DNA from: Elusimicrobiota bacterium
Lineage (GTDB): Bacteria; Elusimicrobiota; Elusimicrobia; JACQJP01
Assembly: GCA_016204975.1 (NCBI GenBank)
Contig: JACQJP010000029.1
Span: 1 to 33,802, forward strand
Direction: 5' to 3'
DNA length: 33,802 nt
Positions 15,549 through 24,169 of the stretch are shown here, one piece after another. Each line of letters begins with the position of its first letter. The first letter of the stretch is position 1. The notes beneath the pieces are model-generated. The model was not told where the DNA came from. It made no database searches and saw only the letters and a list, made by a program, of their open reading frames with translations. The translations under genes and the position numbers were made by a program.

Positions 15549-16898
15549 ATGGGCAAGCTTTTCGGAACAGACGGCATCCGAGGCATTCCGGGGGAGTTTC
15601 CGTTGATCCCGGAGTTCGTCTTTCGGCTGGGATATGTCACGGCCACGCTCCTGCGGCAGCAGTATCCCCAATACCCGCCCCGGGTGCTGCTGGCCCAGGA
15701 CACCCGAGGGTCAGGAGTTTGGCTGGGGGAAAGACTGGCCTGTGGCCTCGCCGCCGCCGGGCTGGAGGTGGAACCTCTGGGAGTCGTTCCCACCCCCGCA
15801 GTCTCCTACTGGATCGGAAAACGCAGGGCCCTGGCGGGGGCGATGGTCTCCGCTTCCCACAACCCTCCGGAGTTCAACGGAATCAAATTCTTCGGCCCGC
15901 ACGGGGACAAGATCTCCCCCCTGTTGGAAAACCTTATCGAGGAAAGGGCCCAAAGAACCTCCCCCAGCCCTTCCCTCTCCACACCTGTGAAACTTTCCCC
16001 CAACTCCCAGGTCCGGCTCCACTACCTGCGCTTTTTAAAAAGCACCGTTCCCGCGCTCACCGACTTCGACCGACTGCGCATCGTTCTGGATTGCTCCAAT
16101 GGAGCGGCCAGCGCAATTGGACCGGCACTTTTTGCGCAGCTGGGCGCACGGGTCTATCCCATCGCCGTCCGTCCGAACGGAAAAAACATCAACGTCCGCT
16201 GCGGAGCTCTCACCCCCCAGCACATGCAGAAAAAAACCAAGACAAAAAGAGCTTTCGCCGGAATCGCCCTGGACGGGGACTCCGATCGAGCCATCCTCTC
16301 GGATGAAAAGGGGCGTCTGCTCAATGGAGATCGCATTCTGGCCATGGCCGCCATGGATCTGAAAATCCAGAACCGACTCTCCAAAAACCTGGTCATCACC
16401 ACCCGGATGGCAAACTTGGGGCTTCTGCGATTTTTTAAAAAACAAGGAATCGAGTCCCGGGTGGTGCCGGTGGGAGACCGTTACATCGCCCAAGCCCTCA
16501 ACGACTCCGGAGCCATCCTGGGAGGGGAATCCTCCGGTCACATCATCTTCAAAGCCTTTTCCCCGACCGGAGACGGGCTCCTGACCGCCCTACAGGCCCT
16601 CTCCATCGCCAGGCGCTGGAGAAAGCCCCTGAGCTTCTTCCAAAGACTTTTCTCCAACACCCCCCAGATTCTTCGGAACATCCCCGCAGACCAAAAAATC
16701 CCCTTCGAAAAACTTCCGCGCCTTCAAAAATCCTTAGCCCGCGCAAAAAAAAGACTGGGGGAACGTGGCCGGGTCTGGCTTCGCTACTCCGGCACAGAGC
16801 CGGTGGCCCGCCTTCTGGTGGAGGGGCCGGACCGAGCCCAAATTCGAAAAATCGCCCAAGAGATCGAAAAAATGCTTCGGCAGGAAATGACTCGGTAA
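15549..16898 (+). CDS. glmM: phosphoglucosamine mutase
   Basis: 449 residues, a normal length. It starts MGKLFGTDGIRG, has the phosphoserine loop SASHNPPEFNGIKFFG (Ser near residue 100), the metal-binding DGDSDR, the sugar-binding GGESSGH and the C-terminal phosphate-binding RYSGTEPVARLLVEG. It interconverts glucosamine-6-phosphate and glucosamine-1-phosphate on the route to UDP-GlcNAc. glmS (making the substrate) and glmU (using the product) lie in the same cluster, so the whole UDP-GlcNAc branch is present in this window. Confidence 0.96.
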   Translation: MGKLFGTDGIRGIPGEFPLIPEFVFRLGYVTATLLRQQYPQYPPRVLLAQDTRGSGVWLGERLACGLAAAGLEVEPLGVVPTPAVSYWIGKRRALAGAMVSASHNPPEFNGIKFFGPHGDKISPLLENLIEERAQRTSPSPSLSTPVKLSPNSQVRLHYLRFLKSTVPALTDFDRLRIVLDCSNGAASAIGPALFAQLGARVYPIAVRPNGKNINVRCGALTPQHMQKKTKTKRAFAGIALDGDSDRAILSDEKGRLLNGDRILAMAAMDLKIQNRLSKNLVITTRMANLGLLRFFKKQGIESRVVPVGDRYIAQALNDSGAILGGESSGHIIFKAFSPTGDGLLTALQALSIARRWRKPLSFFQRLFSNTPQILRNIPADQKIPFEKLPRLQKSLARAKKRLGERGRVWLRYSGTEPVARLLVEGPDRAQIRKIAQEIEKMLRQEMTR

Positions 16899-16909
16899 AG
16901 GAGACAACC

Positions 16910-17638
16910 ATGGTCAAGTTGGGAGTCAACGTGGATCACGTGGCCACCCTCCGGGAGGCCAGACGAGAGGCGGAACCCGACCCCATCGCCGCGGCCCGCG
17001 CCTGCCGCGCCGCCGGAGCCGATCTGATCGTCGCCCACCTGCGCCTCGACCGCCGGCATATGCAGGAGGAGGATCTTCTGCAACTGCGCCGGCAAATCAA
17101 AATCCCCCTGCACCTCGAGATTTGCGCCGCCTCAAAAAGCCTGCGCACAGCTCTCAAAATCAAGCCGGACTCGGTTTGTATCGTTCCGGAAAGGCCCGGG
17201 GAGGTAACGACCCTGGGGGGCCTGCAGCTTAGCTCGCAACACGCCCAAAAGGTGGCCGGGGCCACCCGGCAACTTAAGCGCGCGGGGATATTGGTCAGCC
17301 ACTTCATTGATCCCGAGGCAGCCTCGGTCCGAAAGGCAAAAAACCTCGGGGCGGATTGCGTGGAGCTGTGCACCCTAAAATATTCGGAGGCCAAAGGGGA
17401 ACACCGCAGGAAATCCGAACTGGAAAAGTTGGAGCTCTCGGCCTACCTGGCCTCGGAGTTAGGACTGGCGGTCCACGCCGGACACGGACTCAACTACCAC
17501 AACACCGCGGCAGTAGCCCACATCGCCTCCCTGGAGGCGCTCAACATCGGATTCTCCATCGTTTCCCGAGCGCTGTTTGTGGGACTCAAGCAAGCCGTTT
17601 ACGAAATGAAACTGCTGATTCTGCGCGCCACCACCTAA
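16910..17638 (+). CDS. pdxJ: pyridoxine 5'-phosphate synthase
   Basis: 242 residues. It begins VKLGVNVDHVATLREARR, with the invariant NVDH(V/I)ATLR motif, and has the phosphate-binding HAGHGLNYHN near residue 190. It condenses 1-deoxyxylulose-5-phosphate with aminoacetone-3-phosphate to make pyridoxine phosphate. A good ribosome-binding site (GGAG) precedes ATG 16910 by six bases. The glmM-pdxJ-acpS linkage is common in proteobacterial genomes; here glmS is inserted between pdxJ and acpS. Confidence 0.95.
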   Translation: MVKLGVNVDHVATLREARREAEPDPIAAARACRAAGADLIVAHLRLDRRHMQEEDLLQLRRQIKIPLHLEICAASKSLRTALKIKPDSVCIVPERPGEVTTLGGLQLSSQHAQKVAGATRQLKRAGILVSHFIDPEAASVRKAKNLGADCVELCTLKYSEAKGEHRRKSELEKLELSAYLASELGLAVHAGHGLNYHNTAAVAHIASLEALNIGFSIVSRALFVGLKQAVYEMKLLILRATT

Positions 17639-17648
17639 GACGCGACCC

Positions 17649-19526
17649 ATGTGCGGCATTGTCGGATACATAGGGCCCAAACAAGCCCATCCCATTCTCT
17701 TAGACGGCCTCAAACGCTTGGAGTACCGGGGCTATGATTCCGCCGGCCTCTGCGTTGCCGGAGAAAATGGGAAACTCAGCATCCTGCGCGCCGCCGGCAA
17801 GATCCGGGTTCTGGAGGAGCTCCTGAAAAAAGATCCTCCGAAAGGAATCCGGGGCATCGGACATTCGAGATGGGCAAGCCACGGCAAGCCCTCCGAAGAA
17901 AACGCCCATCCCCACACCGACTGCAAAAAAGAGATCGTCATCGTTCACAACGGAATCATTGAGAACTATTTTTCCCTCCGAGAAGAGCTGGGGACCAAAG
18001 GCCACCGGTTTTCCTCAGAAACAGATACCGAAGTCATCACCCATCTTTTGGAGGAAAATCTCCAAAGGCTGAAATCCAGAGCCACACCCCATCCCCCCCA
18101 CCTTGCCCACCCTTTGCTGTTTCTGGCGGTTCAGGAAACCGTCAAAGAACTCAAGGGCTCCTTTGCCATGACCCTGTTATGGAAACAGGCCCCGGATACG
18201 CTGATCGCTGTCCGCAACGACTGCCCCCTGGCCATCGGGCTGGGGGATCGGGAATTTTTCGTGGCCTCCGACGTCCCGGCCTTTCTCCCTTACACCCGAA
18301 ACGTCCTGTTCCTGGAAGACCGGGAGATCGCGGTCCTGAGCTCCCAGCAATGCCTCCTGTTTAATTTTGAGGGGAAAAAGGTATCCCGCGAGCCCCTCTC
18401 CATCAAGTGGAACCTGAGCCAAGCGGAAAAAGGGGGGTATAAGCACTTCATGCTCAAGGAGATATTCGAACAGCCCCGCGCGGTGGAGGACACCCTCCGG
18501 GGGCGCATCGGGCCCAACTCCACCCCCGGTTTTCTCCAAGAGCTGAATCTGGATGCCGAAATTCTTAAAAGGGTTCGGCGCGTGCATCTGGTGGGCTGCG
18601 GGACCGCTTATCACGCGGGCCTGGTGGGAAAATACCTATTGGAACACCTCGCCGGAATCCCCTGCGAAGCGGAGATCGCCTCGGAGTTTCGCTACCGCAG
18701 GCCCACACTGGACCCGGAAACCTTGCTGATCGCCATCAGCCAATCCGGCGAAACAGCGGACACCCTCTCCGCGGTGCGGGAGGCCAAAAAGCGCACCTCG
18801 CACCTCTTGGCCATCTGCAACTGCGTCGGCTCCACGCTCACCCGGGAGGTCCCCTCTACCCTCACCACCCACTGCGGGCCGGAGATCGGTGTCGCCTCCA
18901 CCAAGGCCTTTCTGGGGCAGCTCACCGCTCTCACCCTGGTGGCCCTGCACGCCGGTTTCCTGCGGGGGCAACTATCGGCTGAGGAACTTCGGAGTTTCTC
19001 GGAAGAACTCCTAAAAATCCCCGGAGGGATCCGCCAGGTCCTGAAAGAGGAGCCCGCCGTCCTGAAAATCTCCAAGGAGATGTACAAGAAGGAACACCTG
19101 CTCTACCTGGGTCGCCATATCCAGTACCCCATCTGCCTGGAGGGGGCCTTGAAACTGAAGGAGCTCTCCTATATCCATGCCGAAGGCTACGCCGCAGGAG
19201 AGATGAAACACGGTCCCATCGCCCTCATTGATGAATCCATGCCGGTAGTGGCTCTGGCCACCCGATCCCGGCTCTATGATAAACTCTGCGGCAACCTCCA
19301 GGAGGCTGTGGCGCGCGGAGCGGTTTTGATCAGCGTGGTCAATCCCGGAGACCGAGCGGTGACTGCGCAGTCGGCCTGGACCCTGGAGGTCCCGGAGGTT
19401 CCGGAACTCCTTTCCCCTTTGGTCAACATCGTTCCCCTGCAGCTGTTCGCCTACCACATGGCCAGGCAAAGAGGCTGCGACGTGGACCAACCCAGAAATC
19501 TGGCAAAAAGCGTGACCGTCGAATAG
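17649..19526 (+). CDS. glmS: glutamine--fructose-6-phosphate aminotransferase (isomerizing)
   Basis: 625 residues. Cys2 in MCGIVGYIG is the N-terminal nucleophile of the glutaminase domain, with YRGYDSAG and HSRWASHG also conserved. The C-terminal half has two SIS isomerase domains (VGCGTAYHAG; AISQSGETADTL) and ends with the family-typical DQPRNLAKSVTVE. It makes glucosamine-6-phosphate, the committed step of amino-sugar synthesis. It is slightly longer than the usual 608-610 because of a proline/histidine-rich loop near residues 140-155. No glmS ribozyme is expected or visible, since only about 10 bp separate it from pdxJ. Confidence 0.96.
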   Translation: MCGIVGYIGPKQAHPILLDGLKRLEYRGYDSAGLCVAGENGKLSILRAAGKIRVLEELLKKDPPKGIRGIGHSRWASHGKPSEENAHPHTDCKKEIVIVHNGIIENYFSLREELGTKGHRFSSETDTEVITHLLEENLQRLKSRATPHPPHLAHPLLFLAVQETVKELKGSFAMTLLWKQAPDTLIAVRNDCPLAIGLGDREFFVASDVPAFLPYTRNVLFLEDREIAVLSSQQCLLFNFEGKKVSREPLSIKWNLSQAEKGGYKHFMLKEIFEQPRAVEDTLRGRIGPNSTPGFLQELNLDAEILKRVRRVHLVGCGTAYHAGLVGKYLLEHLAGIPCEAEIASEFRYRRPTLDPETLLIAISQSGETADTLSAVREAKKRTSHLLAICNCVGSTLTREVPSTLTTHCGPEIGVASTKAFLGQLTALTLVALHAGFLRGQLSAEELRSFSEELLKIPGGIRQVLKEEPAVLKISKEMYKKEHLLYLGRHIQYPICLEGALKLKELSYIHAEGYAAGEMKHGPIALIDESMPVVALATRSRLYDKLCGNLQEAVARGAVLISVVNPGDRAVTAQSAWTLEVPEVPELLSPLVNIVPLQLFAYHMARQRGCDVDQPRNLAKSVTVE

Positions 19527-19529
19527 CCC

Positions 19530-19949
19530 ATGAAAAAAAAAGCCCCCTGGGGAATCGGCATTGACATCGTGGAAATTAAGCGTATCCAAAGCCTAGCCCG
19601 ACGCAATGCGCGTTTTCTCTCTCGGGTCTTTACAGAGGAAGAAGTCCGCTACTGCAAAAGCAAAAGAAAAAAATGGCAGCATCTCGCGGTTCGATTCGCC
19701 GCCAAAGAAGCGGTCTGGAAGGCCCTGGGCCGCTATGCCCCTTCCCTGCGGAAGATCTCCATCCGCAACGACGCACAAGGAAAACCCATCGTCACCCTCC
19801 GCAGAGCTCCGGGTACCCGCCGGGGGCTCAGAGGGGCCCGGCGCGCCGGCACCCTCCGGCAGTCCCTTTCCCCCCAGGTGTGGATCTCTCTATCCCATTC
19901 CAATCACTACGCCGCCGCGGTGGCCTTGGCGGCAGGGTATGAAAAATAA
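19530..19949 (+). CDS. acpS: holo-[acyl-carrier-protein] synthase with a repeat-derived insertion
   Basis: 139 residues; the family is usually about 120-130. GIGIDIVEIKRI at the N-terminus and RFAAKEAVWKALG are the Mg2+/CoA-binding motifs. WISLSHSNHYAAAVAL is the conserved C-terminal segment. The enzyme transfers the phosphopantetheine arm from CoA to acyl carrier protein. Between GKPIVTL and SLSH lies an arginine/glycine-rich stretch (RRAPGTRRGLRGARRAGT) made by a family-2 repeat. The GKP-to-SLSH distance is about 40 residues against roughly 29 in typical members. The active-site motifs are intact, so it is probably functional. Confidence 0.9.
   Translation: MKKKAPWGIGIDIVEIKRIQSLARRNARFLSRVFTEEEVRYCKSKRKKWQHLAVRFAAKEAVWKALGRYAPSLRKISIRNDAQGKPIVTLRRAPGTRRGLRGARRAGTLRQSLSPQVWISLSHSNHYAAAVALAAGYEK
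19793..19858 (+). repeat. family-2 in-frame repeat (copy C) in acpS, 9-bp direct repeats 57 bp apart
   Basis: CACCCTCCG occurs at 19793-19801 and at 19850-19858, a period of 57 bp (19 codons). CTCCGCAGAGCT (19798-19809) starts the unit and is followed by GGGTACCC and an imperfect GCCGGG...CCCGGC hairpin. The acpS frame reads LRRAPGTRRGLRG; another frame of the same DNA reads SAELRVPAGG, which is the frame used by copy D in the gene at 32182. Confidence 0.6.
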
Positions 19950-20859
19950 AACCCTGTCGCCCTCCTTCATCCGAAAACTGCTGCCGAAAAGACTCCCCTT
20001 CTACCATAAGGGGCACTGCGGCCATGTCTTGATTGTGGCCGGCTCCAGAGGAATGCTGGGGTCTGCGGGCCTGGCCGCCCTGGGGGCCTTAAGAAGCGGA
20101 GCAGGTCTGGTGACCGTGGCCACACCGGAAAGCCTGGAGCCCCACCTCTGTGGAAAAATTCTGGAGTGTCTGACGCTGCCGCTGCCGGAAACCCGGGAGG
20201 CTTCTCTCTCCTTCGATGCCTTGATCCCCATCCTGGAATTCTGCCGCAGACGCCGGGTGAGCTCGCTCGCCATCGGCCCGGGCCTTTCGGAGCACGCGGA
20301 AACCGTAGCCTTGACCCGCGCCCTGGTCGTCCAAAACCCGGTTCCGGCGGTCCTGGATGCAGACGGGCTCAACGCCTTCCGCGCTCCCTCTGACCTTCAT
20401 AGCAAAATAGAAATCCTGGCCCAATCCCACACCCCTTGGATACTCACCCCCCATCCCGGGGAGATGGGTGCGCTCCTGGCCCACCAGACGCGGCAAATTC
20501 AAAAAGACCGACCCCGCGCCGTCCTCGAGCTGGCCCGGCGCACGCGGCAAATCTGCGTCCTCAAGGGCCATGAAACCCTGATCGCCTACAAAAAAGAACT
20601 CTGGAAAAACCCCACCGGCAACGCGGGGATGGCCACAGGGGGCAGTGGAGACGTCCTAAGCGGAATGATCGCCGCCTGGATCGGCCAAGGGAGCCCCTCT
20701 GATCCCCCATTCGAAAAGGCCCTCCGGGCAGCCCTGCTGGGGGTCTACCTCCACGGGCTGGCTGGAGATTTAGCCGCCCGAGAGCTCACCCCCTATTCCC
20801 TGACCGCCACCGACATCGCCGCCGCCATTCCCAAGGCCATCCAAAAAATTTTAAAATGA
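19939..20859 (+). CDS. nnrD: ADP-dependent NAD(P)H-hydrate dehydratase (YjeF C-terminal domain family)
   Basis: 306 residues from ATG 19939. The 417-residue ORF starting at 19606 is an upstream extension in a shadow frame of acpS. The ribokinase-like fold is shown by HVLIVAGSRGMLGSAGLAALGALRSGAG near the start, LDADGLNAF, TPHPGEM and the diagnostic NAGMATGGSGDVLSGMIAAW. It repairs hydrated, damaged NAD(P)H using ADP or ATP. The NnrE epimerase domain that is often fused at the N-terminus is absent. It overlaps acpS by 11 bases, the same acpS-nnr-tsaE order found in many bacteria. Confidence 0.93.
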   Translation: MKNKTLSPSFIRKLLPKRLPFYHKGHCGHVLIVAGSRGMLGSAGLAALGALRSGAGLVTVATPESLEPHLCGKILECLTLPLPETREASLSFDALIPILEFCRRRRVSSLAIGPGLSEHAETVALTRALVVQNPVPAVLDADGLNAFRAPSDLHSKIEILAQSHTPWILTPHPGEMGALLAHQTRQIQKDRPRAVLELARRTRQICVLKGHETLIAYKKELWKNPTGNAGMATGGSGDVLSGMIAAWIGQGSPSDPPFEKALRAALLGVYLHGLAGDLAARELTPYSLTATDIAAAIPKAIQKILK

Positions 20860-20866
20860 CCTCCCG

Positions 20867-21295
20867 ATGCCTAAAACGCACATCGCCCGCTCGGAACAGG
20901 AGACCATCCGCCTGGCCAGGCACCTCGCCAAGAAACTGTCCCTGGGAGCGGTGTTGGCCCTACGGGGGCCTTTGGGCAGCGGGAAAACCACCTTCCTGCG
21001 CGGAGTCGCATCCGGATTGGGCTCGAAAGACCTGGTCCGTAGCCCCACCTTTACCCTCCTGCAACGCTACGGTGTCCCTCGCGGAAAATTCCTCTACCAC
21101 CTGGACCTTTACCGCCTGAGTCCCAAGGACTTAGATTCCGCGGGCCTATGGGAATACCTCTCCCCTCAAAACGGCTGGACCGCCATCGAATGGCCCCAAA
21201 TCATACAGCGCTACCTTCCCAAACCCCACTGGGAGATCCGCCTGGAGCACCGCTCTCCCACTGCTCGGAGCATTCGGATCGAGGTGGTGGGATGA
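20867..21295 (+). CDS. tsaE: tRNA threonylcarbamoyladenosine biosynthesis ATPase TsaE
   Basis: 142 residues. The Walker A motif is GPLGSGKTTF (about residues 34-43), SPTFTLLQRY is the conserved switch, and YHLDLYRL and IEWPQ are typical family elements. With TsaB and TsaD it makes the t6A37 modification of ANN-decoding tRNAs, and its ATPase activity supports turnover of the complex. It overlaps tsaB as ATGA, so both subunits are probably made in step. TsaD is not in this window. Confidence 0.94.
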   Translation: MPKTHIARSEQETIRLARHLAKKLSLGAVLALRGPLGSGKTTFLRGVASGLGSKDLVRSPTFTLLQRYGVPRGKFLYHLDLYRLSPKDLDSAGLWEYLSPQNGWTAIEWPQIIQRYLPKPHWEIRLEHRSPTARSIRIEVVG

Positions 21296-22041
21296 AAAGG
21301 CTCTTGGCCATAGAAACCACCAGCCACTGGCTGAGCCTGGCCATTCTCAAAAACGGCCGGATCCTGACCCAAAGCAACCTCTTGGCCCGAACCTCCCACG
21401 ACCAAAAGATCTTTCCTCAGCTCAACCTCCTCCTTAGGAAATCAAAAACCAAGGCCTCCCAGATCCAGGCGGTGGCCGTCTCCCGAGGCCCGGGAAGGTT
21501 CACCGGCATCCGCATCGGATTAGCCTTCGCGCGGGCGCTGGGATGGAGCCTACAGATCCCGGTCTGGGGGGTAAGTTCCCTGGACGCACTGGCCTGGCAT
21601 GCGGCGAAAAGGCTAAAATTACGGCGGGACACAAAACCCGGGGGGGCCAACTCCCTGTACCTTTGTCCGATGGTGACCGCCGTCCGCAACGAAGTCTTGA
21701 CCGCCCTCTATCGATACCCTGTCCATGGCCCCCACAGGCCGGACCCCCCTTCCTCTCTGAGGCGAATTTCGCAGTACCGATGGCTGGCCGCAGAAAAGAT
21801 GGCTGAGTTTCTCACTCCGCATCTTTCCCGCTCCGCCCCGCTCGGTTTTACCGGAGACGCCGCCCAGACGCACCACAAGCTCCTTAAGACCCTGTTTTCC
21901 ACCCGCTCCCTATTTTGGATCCGCTCCGCCTATCCACAGGCCGCCGCCGTCGGGGAACTGGCCCAGGCCCGAACCTCCGCCGGAGCCTGCGAACCGCCCG
22001 TTCCCTTGTATATAAAACCAGGATCCTTCGAGCAAAAATAA
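21292..22041 (+). CDS. tsaB: tRNA threonylcarbamoyladenosine biosynthesis protein TsaB
   Basis: 249 residues from ATG 21292; the longer ORF from 21148 is an extension through tsaE. MKRLLAIETTSHWLSLAI is the ASKHA-fold start, and SRGPGRFTGIRIGLAFARALG is the family signature (usually GPGSFTG, with Ser replaced by Arg here). TsaB is the inactive paralogue that dimerises with TsaD as scaffold for t6A synthesis. The middle region (residues of about 110-170) carries a less conserved, proline-containing stretch. Its stop is immediately followed by the ATG of the TPR gene. Confidence 0.92.
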   Translation: MKRLLAIETTSHWLSLAILKNGRILTQSNLLARTSHDQKIFPQLNLLLRKSKTKASQIQAVAVSRGPGRFTGIRIGLAFARALGWSLQIPVWGVSSLDALAWHAAKRLKLRRDTKPGGANSLYLCPMVTAVRNEVLTALYRYPVHGPHRPDPPSSLRRISQYRWLAAEKMAEFLTPHLSRSAPLGFTGDAAQTHHKLLKTLFSTRSLFWIRSAYPQAAAVGELAQARTSAGACEPPVPLYIKPGSFEQK

Positions 22042-24168
22042 ATGGAAATAAAAAAAGCGGTATTGGCTGCGATCCTTCCCGCCCTCCTGGCCCCCGGCCC
22101 CCTCTACGCGGCAAAACGCTCGCCCTACTTCCATTATCTCCAGGCGGTGCTTCATGAAAAGACGGGGGAGTACCAGCAAGCCATCGAGGCGTACCAAAAA
22201 ACCTTGGAACTGGATCCCCAGGCCGCCTTCGTCCACCGACAGATCGCGGAGCTCTATCTCCAGATGAACCAGCCCCAGAAGGCACGGGATGCCGCCCTTC
22301 GCGCCGCGAAGCTGGAACCGGATGATGCGGAGGTGCTCTACCTGCTGGGCAGCGCCCACTGGGCCTTGGGGGAGTTGGAGGAGGCCAAAGAAAATTTTGA
22401 AAAGATCCTTCAAATTGACCCGCAGTACGACTCGGCCCTGCTCTCCCTGGCCCAACTCCACCTTTCCCTGGATTTGGAAAAATCGGAGCATTATCTTAAG
22501 CGCTACCTCCAGCTTCATCCGAATTCCCTGGAAACCCATACGCAACTGGCCCTCCTCCAGCAAAAGCGGGGGAAACTGCAAGAGGCGGAGCAGTCTCTCC
22601 GGCAGGCCTTGGACGCCAACCCCGGATACCTCCAGGCCCGCTACCACCTGGCACAGCTCTACGAGATTGCCAAGGATACCTCCGCCGCCTTGGAACAATA
22701 CCTCAAAATCCATGATCAGAACTCCACGGACGCCCAAGTGACCTCGCGGCTCGGCGAATTGTTCTATTTTTCACAGCAAAATCAGAAGGCGGAGGAGTTT
22801 TTTCAACAAACCCTCAAACTCGAATCCAATGACCCCACCGCCCGGCTCTGGCTGGCCCTTCTGGCGGAGGAGGCCAAGAACTGGAGCCTCGCCCAAAAAC
22901 ATCTACAAAAGCTGGCCTCTCTCTCACAAGATCCCAAGCTCCACCTGCGGCTCAGCTACTACCAGACCCAACAAGGAAAGATTGAAGAGGCGGTCGGGAC
23001 GCTGAAGGAGGCCCGCCGCCTGTGGCCGCAGGATGCGGAAATCGCCTATTTCCTCTCCCTGGGCTACGAAGATCTTGGCCGATACGACCCCGCCATCCAA
23101 ATACTGGAGGAGGTGCTCCAGGCCCGGCCCGAGGAGAAACTCCTGCGCTTTCAGTTGGGAGCCCTCTACGAAAAGGCAGGGGATGTCCCCAAGATGGAAA
23201 AACACTTCCGGACCTACCTCTCCCGCTATCCCGAGGATGCCTCCGCCCTCAATTACCTAGGGTACTCCCTGGTGGACCGAGACATGAAACTCCAGCAAGC
23301 GCAGGAGCTGCTCCAGAAAGCGCTGAAGATTGATCCGGACAATGGAGCCTACCTGGACTCCTGGGGATGGCTGCTCTTCAAAAAGGGGGAGCCGCAAAAG
23401 GCTCTGGAGCCGCTGGAACGCGCCCTCAAAAAGGTCCCCCAGGACCCGGTCATCTCGGAGCACCTAGGCGAGGTCTACCTGGCGCTCAAAGAATCGCGGC
23501 AGGCCTGGTTGGCTTTTCGACGCGCCCTCCCGGGGCACTCGGACCAGTCCAGCATCCGCAAGCGCCTTGCCCGCATCGAATCCCAATGGAGTCCGGAAAA
23601 GCTGGCTCAACAACTTCTTCGTTTTCTCCATCTCGAGCACTCTAAAATCCAAACGCTCAGGGGCCGCATCCAATTGGAAGGAAAAATCCACGGCCAACAC
23701 TTGCGCTTTCACGGATGGATTCTCTACGAACACCCGGAGCGTCTCCTCCTGGAGTTTATCGGACCCTTTTGGGTACCGGCTTGGAAGGCACAACTCCAAG
23801 GGGAGTCCTTTCAGATGACCCCCCTTCAGATTCCGGGGATTCCCGAGGAGCTCGTTGGGGAGACCGCCGCCGCATCCCTCCAAATCCTGCGAAGCTACCT
23901 TTCCGGAGAACTCTTCTCCTCATCCGGAAAGGCCCATTATCGTTCGGGATGGTGGAAAAGTTCCATTGAGGCCGAGGACCGAAAATGGATCTTCCCATCA
24001 AAAAACCGCTGGGGCCACCCCCGCTCCATCCAAATCCTCCCTCACTACTCGCTCCATTTTCCCGAAGACACAGATCCGGCTTCCCCTCCGCCCCCCTCCA
24101 TCGAATTTCACGGGCCTCGGTGGGAGTTCCGGCTGACCTTGGAGAGCGTTTCCCTTCAAAAAAAATAA
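22042..24168 (+). CDS. exported tetratricopeptide-repeat protein with a C-terminal lipid-carrier-like domain
   Basis: 708 residues. The N-terminus (MEIKKAVLAAILPALLAPGPLYA) is a signal peptide, so the protein is periplasmic or outer-membrane associated. From about residue 30 to 510 it is a chain of TPR helices, for example YQQAIEAYQKTLELDPQ, ALGELEEAKENFEKILQIDPQ and AQELLQKALKIDPDNGAYLDSWGWLLFKKGEPQKALE. The last 180 residues are a separate beta-rich domain (KIQTLRGRIQLEG...LLLEFIGPFWVPAW...). It vaguely recalls LolB or the DUF4292 lipoprotein-carrier fold, but this is an impression and there is no lipobox. It starts directly at the tsaB stop. Function unknown; a scaffold in envelope assembly or lipid transfer is possible. 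Confidence 0.82.
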   Translation: MEIKKAVLAAILPALLAPGPLYAAKRSPYFHYLQAVLHEKTGEYQQAIEAYQKTLELDPQAAFVHRQIAELYLQMNQPQKARDAALRAAKLEPDDAEVLYLLGSAHWALGELEEAKENFEKILQIDPQYDSALLSLAQLHLSLDLEKSEHYLKRYLQLHPNSLETHTQLALLQQKRGKLQEAEQSLRQALDANPGYLQARYHLAQLYEIAKDTSAALEQYLKIHDQNSTDAQVTSRLGELFYFSQQNQKAEEFFQQTLKLESNDPTARLWLALLAEEAKNWSLAQKHLQKLASLSQDPKLHLRLSYYQTQQGKIEEAVGTLKEARRLWPQDAEIAYFLSLGYEDLGRYDPAIQILEEVLQARPEEKLLRFQLGALYEKAGDVPKMEKHFRTYLSRYPEDASALNYLGYSLVDRDMKLQQAQELLQKALKIDPDNGAYLDSWGWLLFKKGEPQKALEPLERALKKVPQDPVISEHLGEVYLALKESRQAWLAFRRALPGHSDQSSIRKRLARIESQWSPEKLAQQLLRFLHLEHSKIQTLRGRIQLEGKIHGQHLRFHGWILYEHPERLLLEFIGPFWVPAWKAQLQGESFQMTPLQIPGIPEELVGETAAASLQILRSYLSGELFSSSGKAHYRSGWWKSSIEAEDRKWIFPSKNRWGHPRSIQILPHYSLHFPEDTDPASPPPPSIEFHGPRWEFRLTLESVSLQKK

Positions 24169-24169
24169 C

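Noticed and set aside
17639-17648. glmS ribozyme
   Set aside because: Only 10 bp separate pdxJ and glmS, far too little for the ribozyme fold.
19606-19938. N-terminal extension of nnrD in the ORF track
   Set aside because: The extra residues are an alternative frame of acpS. The ATG at 19939 begins a normal-length dehydratase.
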